Part shown: in pieces, positions 8,467 to 16,901 of the stretch | How positions within the stretch are numbered: position 1 is the first letter of the stretch | How the letters are laid out: each line of letters opens with the position of its first letter | Source: Allopontixanthobacter confluentis | GTDB lineage: Bacteria; Pseudomonadota; Alphaproteobacteria; Sphingomonadales; Sphingomonadaceae | Direction of reading: 5' to 3' | Length of the DNA: 64,000 nucleotides | NCBI RefSeq assembly: GCF_009827615.1 | Contig: NZ_WTYU01000002.1 | Span: forward strand, 1-64,000 | Made by a program: the position numbers and the translations under genes | The notes under the pieces: generated by a model | Database searches by the model: none | Seen by the model: only the letters and a program-made list of their open reading frames with translations | Told to the model about the DNA's origin: nothing

Positions 8467-9255
8467 TCAGCGCGGTGCCAGTTTAATGCGGATCGGATAA
8501 TCCGGCTTCTGTGCCAGTTTCACGCGGATCGGGTAATCCGGCGCCTGTGCCGTGTTGGCAGCCTGCGTGCGGATACGGATGGCGGTCGCCTGCGGCCTGC
8601 GGGATCCCACCTCAATTACCGCCTGCCTCTCTCTGGATGACGAAACGTTCTGCGGCGCAGTCGGCGCATCAGAAATGAACACCTCATTCCGGGACACCCG
8701 GCGCATGCGGGTGCCGGCCTGCTCGACCGTGATGCCGCCCCCGCGTGCCACCACGGGCAGCGCCTGCTCTTCAATGGCGACATCAATCGGCGCATCGACG
8801 GGAAGCGGGCCAGACGCCAGCAGCGTGGCAAGCGCTGCGCCGGGATCCGCTACGCGCGGGATCGGGTTGCGCGTGTAGAAACGGGCCAGGTTGGACCGAT
8901 AACGATCATCCTCTGGCGCGAGAGAGACTGCGACTTGAAAATACCGCTCGGTCAGGTCGGCGCGGCCCAAATGGCTGTAAGCGACTGCCAAGCCGTTCGA
9001 AGCGGCCGCAGCATGAGCGGGATAGAGCTTGGCCAAATGGAAGCTATCGATGGCGCCCATCGTATCGCCATCCGCAAGGGCCTTGCGGCCAGCGGCAAGT
9101 TGCTCTGCGCCAAAGTCGTCGGGCAATCGCTGATCGAGGCTGGAACTGGATGCGAAACCATTGCTCAACCCGAGCATCTTGCATCCTGCCAGCGCCGGTA
9201 CGACTGCCAGAAACAGCGCGACATTACGCGCACGACTGTATTTCTTGGTCATCAT
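8467..9255 (-). CDS. tadD: TadD-like TPR lipoprotein of the Flp pilus system
   Basis: 262 residues. A lipoprotein signal ends in VPALAGC, with Cys at residue 25. TPR-like helices follow over ~50-130 (AAGRKALADGDTMGAIDSF, NGLAVAYSHLGRADLTERYF). TadD proteins are outer-membrane-associated TPR lipoproteins needed for secretin/pilus assembly. The C-terminus ends in a tandem YPIRxKLA repeat with a more diverged copy upstream. The ATG at 9255 follows a GGAGG 10 bases upstream and sits 1 bp from the tadC stop. Confidence 0.85.
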   Translation of the reverse strand: MMTKKYSRARNVALFLAVVPALAGCKMLGLSNGFASSSSLDQRLPDDFGAEQLAAGRKALADGDTMGAIDSFHLAKLYPAHAAAASNGLAVAYSHLGRADLTERYFQVAVSLAPEDDRYRSNLARFYTRNPIPRVADPGAALATLLASGPLPVDAPIDVAIEEQALPVVARGGGITVEQAGTRMRRVSRNEVFISDAPTAPQNVSSSRERQAVIEVGSRRPQATAIRIRTQAANTAQAPDYPIRVKLAQKPDYPIRIKLAPR

Positions 9256-9256
9256 T

Positions 9257-10234
9257 CTAGCCTCCAGCCATCAACGGAAAGATCCTGCGAACCATCAGAA
9301 TAGCCGCAGGTAACATGAGCGTCCCGATCATCGTCGGCAGCATGCAGGCGACGAGCGGGATCGAGATAAGCACCGGCAGGCGGTGCGCTTTTTCTTCGGC
9401 GCGCATCTGCCGGCGTTCGCGCATTTCGGCTGCGTAGACCCGCAATGTCGTGGCGACGCTGGTACCGAGCTTGTCCGACTGGATAATCAGCGTCGAGAAC
9501 GAGCGGATCTCGTCGACGGCGGATGCTTCCGCCATCTTGCGAAACGCCTCGTCACGCGACGACCCGGCACGCAGTTGCAATGTGGTGATCGAGAGAAGTT
9601 CGGCCACCAAGGGATGCGAATTGACCATTTCCCGCCCCACCCGGTCCATCGCTGCCTCAAGACCAAGCCCGGATTCAACGCAAACAAGCAACAGATCGAG
9701 ACAATCCGGGAAGCCGTTGATGATTTGCTCGCGGCGCCGGTCGGCCCGCGCACGGACATAGAGGTTGGGAAGATACAGTCCGATCAAAGCGAGGATCGAG
9801 CCGACGATATAGACCTTCAGAAACGAGGGCGGATCTTCGCTCGAAAAGGCGAGGACAACGTAAAGGATCGGCAGGACAAAGATCAGCACCAGACGGACAA
9901 GGGTGTAGATGCGCGGCGCCGAAGCCGACGTATAGCCCGCCTGACGGAGCAGCTGCGTCATGCGCTCGCTCTTCGTGTCAGTCAGGTTGAGACCGGCTTT
10001 CTCCACGAATTCAGCCATCTTCGTCCATGCGGTCGCCGTATCTCGCGAGCGCAGGCTCTGCCCGTGCGTGGTCGCGATCAGGTCCATCGATTCCAGCTTG
10101 TCCAGCTGCGCACGTACCGTCATGCGCCGGTTTATTACGGCGAGCGCAACTAGCGAAATCGCGGCGATCAAGCCGAAGATCACGAGCAGAACAAGGGCTC
10201 GGAAGGTTTGGTTCTGGGCGGCGAGTTCAATCAT
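9257..10234 (-). CDS. tadC: TadC, inner-membrane platform protein (T2SS F family)
   Basis: 325 residues. An N-terminal membrane segment (LVLLVIFGLIAAISLVALAVI) and a pair near 110-160 are followed by the T2SSF domain with CLDLLLVCVESGLGLEAAMDRVGREM and LRVYAAEMRERRQMRAEEKAHRLP. C-terminal membrane segments follow (PLVACMLPTMIGTLMLPAAILM). With TadB it should form the membrane platform on which the CpaF ATPase works. One base separates it from tadB. The ERRQMRAEEKA signature is strongly characteristic of TadC. Confidence 0.92.
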   Translation of the reverse strand: MIELAAQNQTFRALVLLVIFGLIAAISLVALAVINRRMTVRAQLDKLESMDLIATTHGQSLRSRDTATAWTKMAEFVEKAGLNLTDTKSERMTQLLRQAGYTSASAPRIYTLVRLVLIFVLPILYVVLAFSSEDPPSFLKVYIVGSILALIGLYLPNLYVRARADRRREQIINGFPDCLDLLLVCVESGLGLEAAMDRVGREMVNSHPLVAELLSITTLQLRAGSSRDEAFRKMAEASAVDEIRSFSTLIIQSDKLGTSVATTLRVYAAEMRERRQMRAEEKAHRLPVLISIPLVACMLPTMIGTLMLPAAILMVRRIFPLMAGG

Positions 10235-10235
10235 G

Positions 10236-11237
10236 TCAGACCTTTATGTCCACAAGCTTGCGGATCCAGAAGACGCCGATGAAATAGATGATCATCAGCG
10301 ACGGAAAGCCGATGATGAAGATCGAATCGCGGGCCACGTCGGTGTAGAAGCCGGGGTTGATCAGGAACATGCTGACGAAGGTAATGATTGGCAGGACGGT
10401 CAGGATCCAGCCGGTCATCCGCCCTTCCGAACTCAGCGCGCGCACTTTCATGAAAAGGCTGGCCCGGGACCGGATGATGCCCGACAGGTTTTCAAGAATT
10501 TCAGCCAGGTTACCGCCGGTTTCCGACTGCACAGCCAGGGACACGACAAACATCCGTATGTCTTCCATGTCCCACCGGTCGGCCATTGCCTCGAGCGAAT
10601 CGGTCAGTTCCGCCCCGTAGGATATCTCATCGGAAACGATCCCAAACTCGCTGCCGATGGGATCTTCCATCTCGTTGGTCAGAAGATTGATAGCACCGGC
10701 CACCGGATGTCCCGAACGCAAGGCGCGCACGAAGATATCGAGCGCAACTGGGAATTGCTGCTCCATCTTCTTGCGGCGGCGTTGGGCGAAAATATTGATG
10801 ATGACTATCGGCAACCCCACCGCCACGCTCGCAGCAAGAGCCACCACGAGAATGATGACGCCAGCGGTGATAGTCCCGCCGGAAAGCGAGATAAAAATCA
10901 TCATGCCGACACTGAGCAGGGCAAGGGCAAACGCCATCCAGAACAGCATCTGGCCCAGCGTGAAGCTGACTGCAGAGGCGAACAGCGCTGCCTGCAACGC
11001 TCGCAGCGGACGAGCAATGAGCGAGGGGTACCGGGAAAAATCGCTCGGCGCGTTCTTCCGCAATTGGGCGGCAATCGCAGCCCGATCGGACCCGCGTTTG
11101 ATTAACTGGAGCCGGAGATTGACCGCCGCAACCCGCGACCGGCTTTGCCATGCCGCCCCAAGCACGATCTGCGACACGATGAAGACTGACGCGAAGACCG
11201 CGAGCAGAACCGAAAGGCGAAGGATCAGGTCGAACAT
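10236..11237 (-). CDS. tadB: TadB, inner-membrane platform protein (T2SS F family)
   Basis: 333 residues with a hydrophobic N-terminus (LSVLLAVFASVFIVSQIVL), two central membrane segments (~95-150) and the T2SSF domain with PVALDIFVRALRSGHPV, SLAVQSETGGNLAEILEN and SGIIRSRASLFMKVRALSSE. C-terminal membrane segments close the protein. The SETGGNLAEIL motif is the conserved TadB/GspF signature. It is contiguous with cpaF (1 bp gap) and tadC. Confidence 0.93.
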   Translation of the reverse strand: MFDLILRLSVLLAVFASVFIVSQIVLGAAWQSRSRVAAVNLRLQLIKRGSDRAAIAAQLRKNAPSDFSRYPSLIARPLRALQAALFASAVSFTLGQMLFWMAFALALLSVGMMIFISLSGGTITAGVIILVVALAASVAVGLPIVIINIFAQRRRKKMEQQFPVALDIFVRALRSGHPVAGAINLLTNEMEDPIGSEFGIVSDEISYGAELTDSLEAMADRWDMEDIRMFVVSLAVQSETGGNLAEILENLSGIIRSRASLFMKVRALSSEGRMTGWILTVLPIITFVSMFLINPGFYTDVARDSIFIIGFPSLMIIYFIGVFWIRKLVDIKV

Positions 11238-11238
11238 G

Positions 11239-12606
11239 TCAGCCCAGCTTCAGCTCTGGCCGAAACAGTTCGGACGGCAGGTCGATACCGGCCGCCGATG
11301 CATCTGCAAGCAGTTTGGGCCGGATTCCCGTCGCCTCGAAATGCCCCAGCACGTCTCCGTCCTCGGACCTTCCCGTGGTCTTGAAGCGGAAAATCTCCTG
11401 CATGGTAATCGTGCTGCTCTCCATCCCGGTTACTTCGGCGAGGCTGACGATCTTGCGCTTGCCGTCGGCCAGCCGGGCGACCTGGACCACGACTTCGATC
11501 GCCGACGCAATTTGCGCGCGCGCTGATGCGGGCGAGATCTCGATCCCGCTCATACCGATCATTTGCTCGATACGGCTGAGCGCGTCGCGCGGCGTGTTCG
11601 CATGGACCGTCGTCATTGATCCATCGTGTCCGGTGTTCATCGCCTGCAACATGTCGAATGCCTCGCCAGCGCGAACCTCGCCGATGATGATGCGGTCGGG
11701 CCGCATGCGCAGCGCGTTTTTGACCAGGTCGCGCTGCGATACCTCGCCGCGCCCCTCGATGTTGGCCGGACGGGTTTCCAGCCGTGCGATATGCTCTTGC
11801 TGGAGTTGAAGCTCGGCCGAATCCTCGATCGTCACGATGCGCTCGCGATCGTCGATGAATGATGACATGGCGTTGAGCAGCGTGGTTTTGCCCGAACCGG
11901 TGCCGCCCGAGATGAGGACGTTTTTGCGCGACCGCACCATTGCCTGCATCACTTGCGCCATCTGTTCCGGCAGACTGCCGAATGCGATGAGCTTTTCCAT
12001 ACCAATCGGCTTCTTGGCGAACTTGCGGATTGAGAGCAGCGATCCATCGATGGCCAGCGGCGCGATGATGGCATTGACGCGCGAGCCGTCCGCCAGGCGG
12101 GCATCGACGAATGGCGAGGACTCGTCGATCCGTCGTCCAACAGCGCTGACGATTTTCTGGATTATCCGGATAAGATGTTTTTCATCCTGAAAGCGCGTTG
12201 CCACTTTCTCGAGCAGTCCGTTGCGCTCGACGAACACCGTCCGATAGCCATTCACCAGGATATCCGTGATGGTGTCATCCTCTAGCAATGGCTCGAGCGG
12301 TCCAAGGCCAAGTAATTCGTCGAGCACCTCGACGACGAGTTCCTGGCGTTCCTGCGTATTGAGCACTTCGGTGCGCTCGATCAGCAATTCCTGGACGATG
12401 TCGCGAATTTCACTTTCGATCTGCGCGCGCGGCAATTGGTCGAGCGCGGCGAGATTAATCTTGTCTAGCAGTGCGCGGTGGATCGAAACCTTGAGCCCAA
12501 GCTTACGCTCGATTGCGGTTTCAACCTTCGTTTCGCTAACGACCGCAGGCAACGTCGCGATGGGGGCTTCGACCGAAGCATTGGTTCTGATGGACCAGAT
12601 GTTCAT
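11239..12606 (-). CDS. cpaF: CpaF/TadA secretion ATPase
   Basis: 455 residues from the ATG at 12606. Walker A is GGTGSGKTTLLNA, the Asp box region is RIVTIEDSAELQL, Walker B is RPDRIIIGEVRAGEAFDML and the His box is TTVHANTPRDALSR. This is the hexameric ATPase that powers Flp pilus extension (and retraction in some species). I chose 12606 rather than the upstream frame opening at 12786: 12606 is preceded by GGAGGG at a 7-base spacing and sits one base after the cpaE stop, while the upstream 60 codons overlap cpaE and have no family resemblance. Confidence 0.95.
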   Translation of the reverse strand: MNIWSIRTNASVEAPIATLPAVVSETKVETAIERKLGLKVSIHRALLDKINLAALDQLPRAQIESEIRDIVQELLIERTEVLNTQERQELVVEVLDELLGLGPLEPLLEDDTITDILVNGYRTVFVERNGLLEKVATRFQDEKHLIRIIQKIVSAVGRRIDESSPFVDARLADGSRVNAIIAPLAIDGSLLSIRKFAKKPIGMEKLIAFGSLPEQMAQVMQAMVRSRKNVLISGGTGSGKTTLLNAMSSFIDDRERIVTIEDSAELQLQQEHIARLETRPANIEGRGEVSQRDLVKNALRMRPDRIIIGEVRAGEAFDMLQAMNTGHDGSMTTVHANTPRDALSRIEQMIGMSGIEISPASARAQIASAIEVVVQVARLADGKRKIVSLAEVTGMESSTITMQEIFRFKTTGRSEDGDVLGHFEATGIRPKLLADASAAGIDLPSELFRPELKLG

Positions 12607-12607
12607 T

Positions 12608-13801
12608 CTATACCCTCCGCAAACGCTGGCACATGCTGTTCGCCAGCGCGTCAATCTGGGATCCGAACCGCGATTTGGCGCCGCCTTCGTAGACGAGCCT
12701 GCCTTCGTCCTGAGCTGCCGAAATGGCTTGGCTATCGGACGGCAGGGTGCAGGAAATTGCCGCGCCCAAAACATCGGCGATGGCATCTTCGCTCACTGGC
12801 CGGAAAAGCTTCCGCTCCATGCGGTTGATCGCCACCTCGATTTGCGAACCTGGAAAATCAATTTCGCCGAAAAGGCGGATCCGGCGCTTCGCCTGGCGCA
12901 GGCTATTGATCGAAGCATCGCTCACCAGCAGAATCCGGTCCGACGCATCGGTCACCGACAGGGACCAGCTGTTCCAGACCGGAGGCAAATCCACCAGGAC
13001 GTAGTCGAACAAGCTTCGCGCCAATCCCAAAACCGACAACATCTGATCGGTATCAACGCGGTCGATCGGCTTGATATCGTTGGGCGCGGCAACGAGCGAA
13101 AACCCGAGATGTGTGTCGATGACGGCACTTCGGAACAGCGCTGCATCAATCCTCGAGCCGGCATCAAGCAGTTCATCAACGGTAACCTTCGGGTTGACGC
13201 CGAGGTAAGATGCCGCGTCCCCTCCCTGCAGGTCGAGATCGATAAGGCACACGCCGCGACCGCCTGTATTGGCCTTGGCGATAGCATGCGCGAGGTGGGT
13301 TATAACGGTTGTTGCGCCGCATCCACCAGTTGCCCCGGCCACCGCGATCATGGGCGCAAGATCGCCCTTATCAGCGCGCTCGGTTTGGGCCGAGAGCGCG
13401 TCGAGAATTTGCGCTGCCAGGTTATCAGGTTGGAAGGGGAGTTGGGCCACGTCGGCCACGCCCTGTCGAATCAGTGTGCGAACGAGCGATACGCTTGCGT
13501 CGCGCAGCGCAACAATCAGGGAAATTCCGGGATAATCGATCCGCGTCGTTGCCAGCCGCTGCAGTGAGGCATTGCTTGTCGGATCAACCTCAAGCACCAC
13601 CACAACCGCGCCTCTGATCTCTCCGGCAGGCAAGGCTTGGTCGGCGGGCAGCGCGAGAAAGCGAGCAGCGGCACCTTCGCCCAGTGCGCCGTCTAACCTC
13701 AGTGGAAATAGATTTTCTTCAGACGCAATGATGAGCGCCCCCCCGGAAGTGGTGAGGCTTATACTGTCTCGCAGTTCAAGAGGCAGATGATAATTTCCCA
13801 T
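12608..13801 (-). CDS. cpaE: CpaE/TadZ, pilus localisation protein with atypical ParA-like fold
   Basis: 397 residues. An N-terminal receiver-like domain (~20-150; TRIDYPGISLIVALRDASVS, ADVAQLPFQPDN) is followed by a MinD/ParA-like domain from ~155. Its P-loop reads AGATGGCGATTV. As in other TadZ proteins, the deviant Walker A lacks both lysines. LIDLDLQGGDAASYLGV and YVLVDLPPVWNSWS are the other MinD-like motifs. TadZ/CpaE positions the pilus machine at the pole. It lies 12 bp after the upstream TadE-like gene. Confidence 0.9.
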   Translation of the reverse strand: MGNYHLPLELRDSISLTTSGGALIIASEENLFPLRLDGALGEGAAARFLALPADQALPAGEIRGAVVVVLEVDPTSNASLQRLATTRIDYPGISLIVALRDASVSLVRTLIRQGVADVAQLPFQPDNLAAQILDALSAQTERADKGDLAPMIAVAGATGGCGATTVITHLAHAIAKANTGGRGVCLIDLDLQGGDAASYLGVNPKVTVDELLDAGSRIDAALFRSAVIDTHLGFSLVAAPNDIKPIDRVDTDQMLSVLGLARSLFDYVLVDLPPVWNSWSLSVTDASDRILLVSDASINSLRQAKRRIRLFGEIDFPGSQIEVAINRMERKLFRPVSEDAIADVLGAAISCTLPSDSQAISAAQDEGRLVYEGGAKSRFGSQIDALANSMCQRLRRV

Positions 13802-13813
13802 GGTTTTTCCGAT

Positions 13814-14464
13814 TTAGTACGATACTACCCCGTCCCCATCTTCGAGAGTTTGCGAATAGCTGAAGCCGGGCAGAGGTATCCGTCCACCCAGCAGGAACAA
13901 GGCGCGCATCTGGGCGCGATTAATGCTGACAGTGACTACCGGAGCGGCATCCGCAAGCGCGTTGCCGCCATCGTCCTTCGATGGGTCACCTGCATATCCG
14001 ATCCCTGAGCCGCTGTAGGTGATCGAGACCTCATCATCGCGGATTGAAGGATCAACCACCCTCATCCGGGCGAGTATTCGATCGAACGCTGGCTGACTTC
14101 CGGCCTCCCCCCCGCATGTCACCGCTTGGCCGGATTTCGTGCATATGAGCGTGGGGACGGCTTCTTTGCAGATCGTGTCACCCTTTTTAATCGGACTGAC
14201 GTCGATCACACTTCCATCGGTGTCGTAAACCGGGCATTCAAAATCGACGTAGTCGGCAGAGTTTAGTTCCGAGGCCACGACACTGGTGACGACAGCCGTG
14301 CGGGTACCCATCTGCACCGCCTTCTCCATGCGGTTCACCGCCCACAGATAGCGGCCCCCATCGATCACGCCGAAGAACAGCAGCAGTGTGGCCGGAAGCA
14401 CCAGCGCAAATTCGGCCGCCGCGCCACCGCTTTGCGAACGCGCGAAATTAGCCAACCGGTTCAC
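13814..14464 (-). CDS. TadE/TadF-like pseudopilin
   Basis: 216 residues. The N-terminal TadE signature SGGAAAEFALVLPATLLLFFGVIDGGRY contains an E-F of prepilin type followed by a single membrane helix; a longer periplasmic domain with several Cys residues follows (FECP, DTICKE, LICTKSG, TCGGE). Such minor pseudopilins are processed by the prepilin peptidase and are needed for Flp pilus biogenesis. It overlaps the neighbouring tadE by 4 bp. Confidence 0.88.
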   Translation of the reverse strand: MNRLANFARSQSGGAAAEFALVLPATLLLFFGVIDGGRYLWAVNRMEKAVQMGTRTAVVTSVVASELNSADYVDFECPVYDTDGSVIDVSPIKKGDTICKEAVPTLICTKSGQAVTCGGEAGSQPAFDRILARMRVVDPSIRDDEVSITYSGSGIGYAGDPSKDDGGNALADAAPVVTVSINRAQMRALFLLGGRIPLPGFSYSQTLEDGDGVVSY

Positions 14465-15015
14465 AGTCCAATCCCCGGAGAAACCGAAGTGGCACTGAGG
14501 CCAATATCCAGCGGATCAGTGCCATTCCCGCTGATGCCTGACATCAGGCTTCCCAGCATCCCGAACATCCACGGGTAGGCGACATCGTTCGCGGACACGA
14601 CCAACACCGGCCCCTTGGCTCCAGGATAAATTGCGGAGTATTCGGCATAAAGGCCGGTATCAACAAACTCGGTATTATCGCAGTTGGGTTCGACCGTGAC
14701 CTGGGCCGCACTCCAACCGGGCACCTTTGGCTGGGCAGCAGCGTTGATGACTTGTCCGGTGCGCGTAAGCAGGATGATATCGTCGCGAATGCCCTGCGAC
14801 AACACTTCGGTTGTGCCCTCGCAGACTGAGTTCGTCGGAATGCGAGCCGCATAGCGGGCGCCGTCACGTACAGCCTCGGACAGTTTGTGCTGCGTCCAGA
14901 CGAAATGGCCCGCTTCCATTCCGCCAAAAAGCAGGATCAGCATCATGGGCAGCGTGAGCGCGAACTCCACCGCCGCCGAGCCTTTTTCAGACTTCAAGGC
15001 ATGCCGGTCGATCAT
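14461..15015 (-). CDS. tadE: TadE-like pseudopilin
   Basis: 184 residues. KGSAAVEFALTLPMMLILLFGG (here split as EKGSAAVEFAL / TLPMMLILL) marks the TadE motif and transmembrane helix, followed by HKLSEAVRDGARYAARI, a classic TadE continuation. The rest is a periplasmic domain with two Cys (NSVCEGT, EPNCDN). ATGA overlaps on both sides couple it to the TadG-like gene upstream and the second TadE-like gene downstream. Confidence 0.9.
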   Translation of the reverse strand: MIDRHALKSEKGSAAVEFALTLPMMLILLFGGMEAGHFVWTQHKLSEAVRDGARYAARIPTNSVCEGTTEVLSQGIRDDIILLTRTGQVINAAAQPKVPGWSAAQVTVEPNCDNTEFVDTGLYAEYSAIYPGAKGPVLVVSANDVAYPWMFGMLGSLMSGISGNGTDPLDIGLSATSVSPGIGL

Positions 15016-16604
15016 CGCAGCAGGACAGCCTTGCGCCGTCCGTAATACTGGAACGCCGGATCTCTGTCTCCGCCCTTAGCCGCTGGCCCCTTGATCTCGG
15101 TGAAGAAATTACGGTCGTCAGCAGTCGTATTTACCGGTTGAACGAGAAACAGATCGACCCAACGAACTATATCCACCACATTTTTCCCATTGAGATTGGT
15201 GCAGTCGACAGCAGCCACCGTGATAATCCGCCGGTCTTTCTGATCACCGCCTGATGGCACCCCCGGCGGAGCATTTTTCGGTTGAGGGAATGCGCAATAA
15301 TGCTTGGTCTGACCATTATTGCCTGCCACCATGCCGAGGTATTTGGGCTTCAGGCGGTTCGCTTTGTCCGCAAGCTCCCATTCATAGACCTCGTAACGCG
15401 ATAGCTTACCATCATCGTTGAGATCCCATGAGTTACCGCTTGAGTCACTCGTCGCGAGAATCGTCGCCTGCGACGTACCGTGCCATGTGTTGAGCCAAGT
15501 ATCGGCACTCCAGTTGCCGTCACCGGTCACATTGCAGGGAAGAATGGCGTTGTTAAAACAGTTGTCCTGCGGATAACCCGGCTTGCTGAGGCCTGACGGC
15601 GGGGGCTGGAGGCCAGCAGGAGGCTCCTCGAAATCAGTGTTTTTGCCATTGCCTGGCAACGGGTCGCAACTGGCATTCTGCACCTCGAGGACCCGGTTCT
15701 TCGTAGTATTTTGTGACGGACAGAAGTCGCCAGTCGCGGGATTGCACGACTGGGTTGGCGCCGGGAAAATGTCGAATCGCGAATTGAGTGCGCTACCTTC
15801 GGGCGTGCGGAAACCCGGGTTGCTCTTTGGCGGCTCGCCAGTACAGCCGAGGAAATCGGAATTCAGCCCGGTGGTCGAATTTTGCCCCTTGCCGGCCTTA
15901 TAATAATCGAGGTCGAGGAAGCCGAAGTTACCCGGCGCCCAGTCGGTTTCGTCGATTGTGTCGTCTTGTGGCTTGTTCGGGTTGTCCTTGACATCTTTGG
16001 ACTTAAAATGGAGCTTCATGCCGCTACCGATGTCAGTGGCGCGCGGGAAGCTACGGTCCGCGGTGCCCAGAGCAGTGTTGGGAACGCAGAACATCAGCGG
16101 AGGCACGTTGCAGGTCGCGGTTTGGAGTGTCGCCATCGCGCTGCTGCGGGCCACGCCGCCGCTGAAAGTTGCCATGACAGGCGTCAAGGCATAGCGTACG
16201 GCCCGGTCCTCGACGTTGACGAGTACCACCTTGGCGTCCTCGGGCACGGTCGTCTCGTTGACGGGCGCATCGTCTTCGTAGCCGTTGAAGTACACAAAGC
16301 TCAGTCCGCTCGTCGGGATGGCGCGGCCGCCCCCGTCGTTGGCGAAGCGGGTCTGGTTGCCAAGAGCGTTGGCGGCGGCGATCTGCGAATTTGTAATGGC
16401 ATCAGTGCTGCCATCAAGCTGGGTCGCGGCGGCGAGTGCGGCCTGGTCGGCGGCGTTTTGGAGTTCGGTATCGAGCCCCATCATGCGGCCGTAATCGAAT
16501 GCGACTCCGGCCATGACCACAAGAGGAAGTATGGCAATGGCATACATCGCCGAAATCGCGCCGCTCTCGTCACTGCGGAAAAAGGTCGAAACGCTAAATG
16601 CCAT
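15012..16604 (-). CDS. tadG: TadG-like pilus assembly protein with one EF-hand-like loop
   Basis: 530 residues. The N-terminus (ESGAISAMYAIAILPLVV, then FDYGRMMGLDTELQNAADQA) is the TadG-like N-terminal motif with a membrane helix at ~18-38. A large periplasmic region rich in Asn/Gly/Pro and cysteines follows. At about residues 394-405 (15390-15425) it carries a textbook EF-hand loop, D-L-N-D-D-G-K-L-S-R-Y-E. TadG proteins are minor components of the Flp system. The EF-hand suggests calcium binding, which I infer from the motif alone. First of three overlapping tadG-tadE-tadE genes. Confidence 0.85.
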   Translation of the reverse strand: MAFSVSTFFRSDESGAISAMYAIAILPLVVMAGVAFDYGRMMGLDTELQNAADQAALAAATQLDGSTDAITNSQIAAANALGNQTRFANDGGGRAIPTSGLSFVYFNGYEDDAPVNETTVPEDAKVVLVNVEDRAVRYALTPVMATFSGGVARSSAMATLQTATCNVPPLMFCVPNTALGTADRSFPRATDIGSGMKLHFKSKDVKDNPNKPQDDTIDETDWAPGNFGFLDLDYYKAGKGQNSTTGLNSDFLGCTGEPPKSNPGFRTPEGSALNSRFDIFPAPTQSCNPATGDFCPSQNTTKNRVLEVQNASCDPLPGNGKNTDFEEPPAGLQPPPSGLSKPGYPQDNCFNNAILPCNVTGDGNWSADTWLNTWHGTSQATILATSDSSGNSWDLNDDGKLSRYEVYEWELADKANRLKPKYLGMVAGNNGQTKHYCAFPQPKNAPPGVPSGGDQKDRRIITVAAVDCTNLNGKNVVDIVRWVDLFLVQPVNTTADDRNFFTEIKGPAAKGGDRDPAFQYYGRRKAVLLR

Positions 16605-16622
16605 GATCCTCCTCCATCTGTA

Positions 16623-16901
16623 TTAGCTTCCGCCGCCGGGACCTTGCGTGCTTGATGTGCTGACCGGCTGTTTGACCTTATCGGTGCGATAACGTTCAGC
16701 AGCCTGACCGGAATGTTCGCCGCTGGTGGGCGGATTGAGCGTGTCATATTGCGGATCGGGATCGACGACCTGCGCGGCCATCGTCATCCGGTTGGCATCG
16801 CCGAAATTCGACGCCGCAGGGCCGGGATACGTATGAGTGCACCCGGCAAGGCCGGATACCAGCAGCGCGGCAAGAGCGATCCGGCGAGCCTTAATAATCA
16901 T
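16623..16901 (-). CDS. Small Tad-cluster lipoprotein
   Basis: 92 residues from ATG 16901. A lipoprotein signal IALAALLVSGLAGC places Cys at about residue 21, followed by a short Pro/Asp-rich mature part (VVDPDPQYDTLNPPTSGEH, AAERYRTDKVKQP) and a Gly/Ser tail. I chose 16901 because GGAG lies 9 bases upstream; the longer frame reading into cpaC lacks a signal at its start. It overlaps the 3' end of cpaC by 11 bp. It sits where cpaD is found in Caulobacter-like clusters but is far shorter than CpaD (~200 residues). Function unknown; perhaps a secretin-associated lipoprotein. Confidence 0.75.
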   Translation of the reverse strand: MIIKARRIALAALLVSGLAGCTHTYPGPAASNFGDANRMTMAAQVVDPDPQYDTLNPPTSGEHSGQAAERYRTDKVKQPVSTSSTQGPGGGS

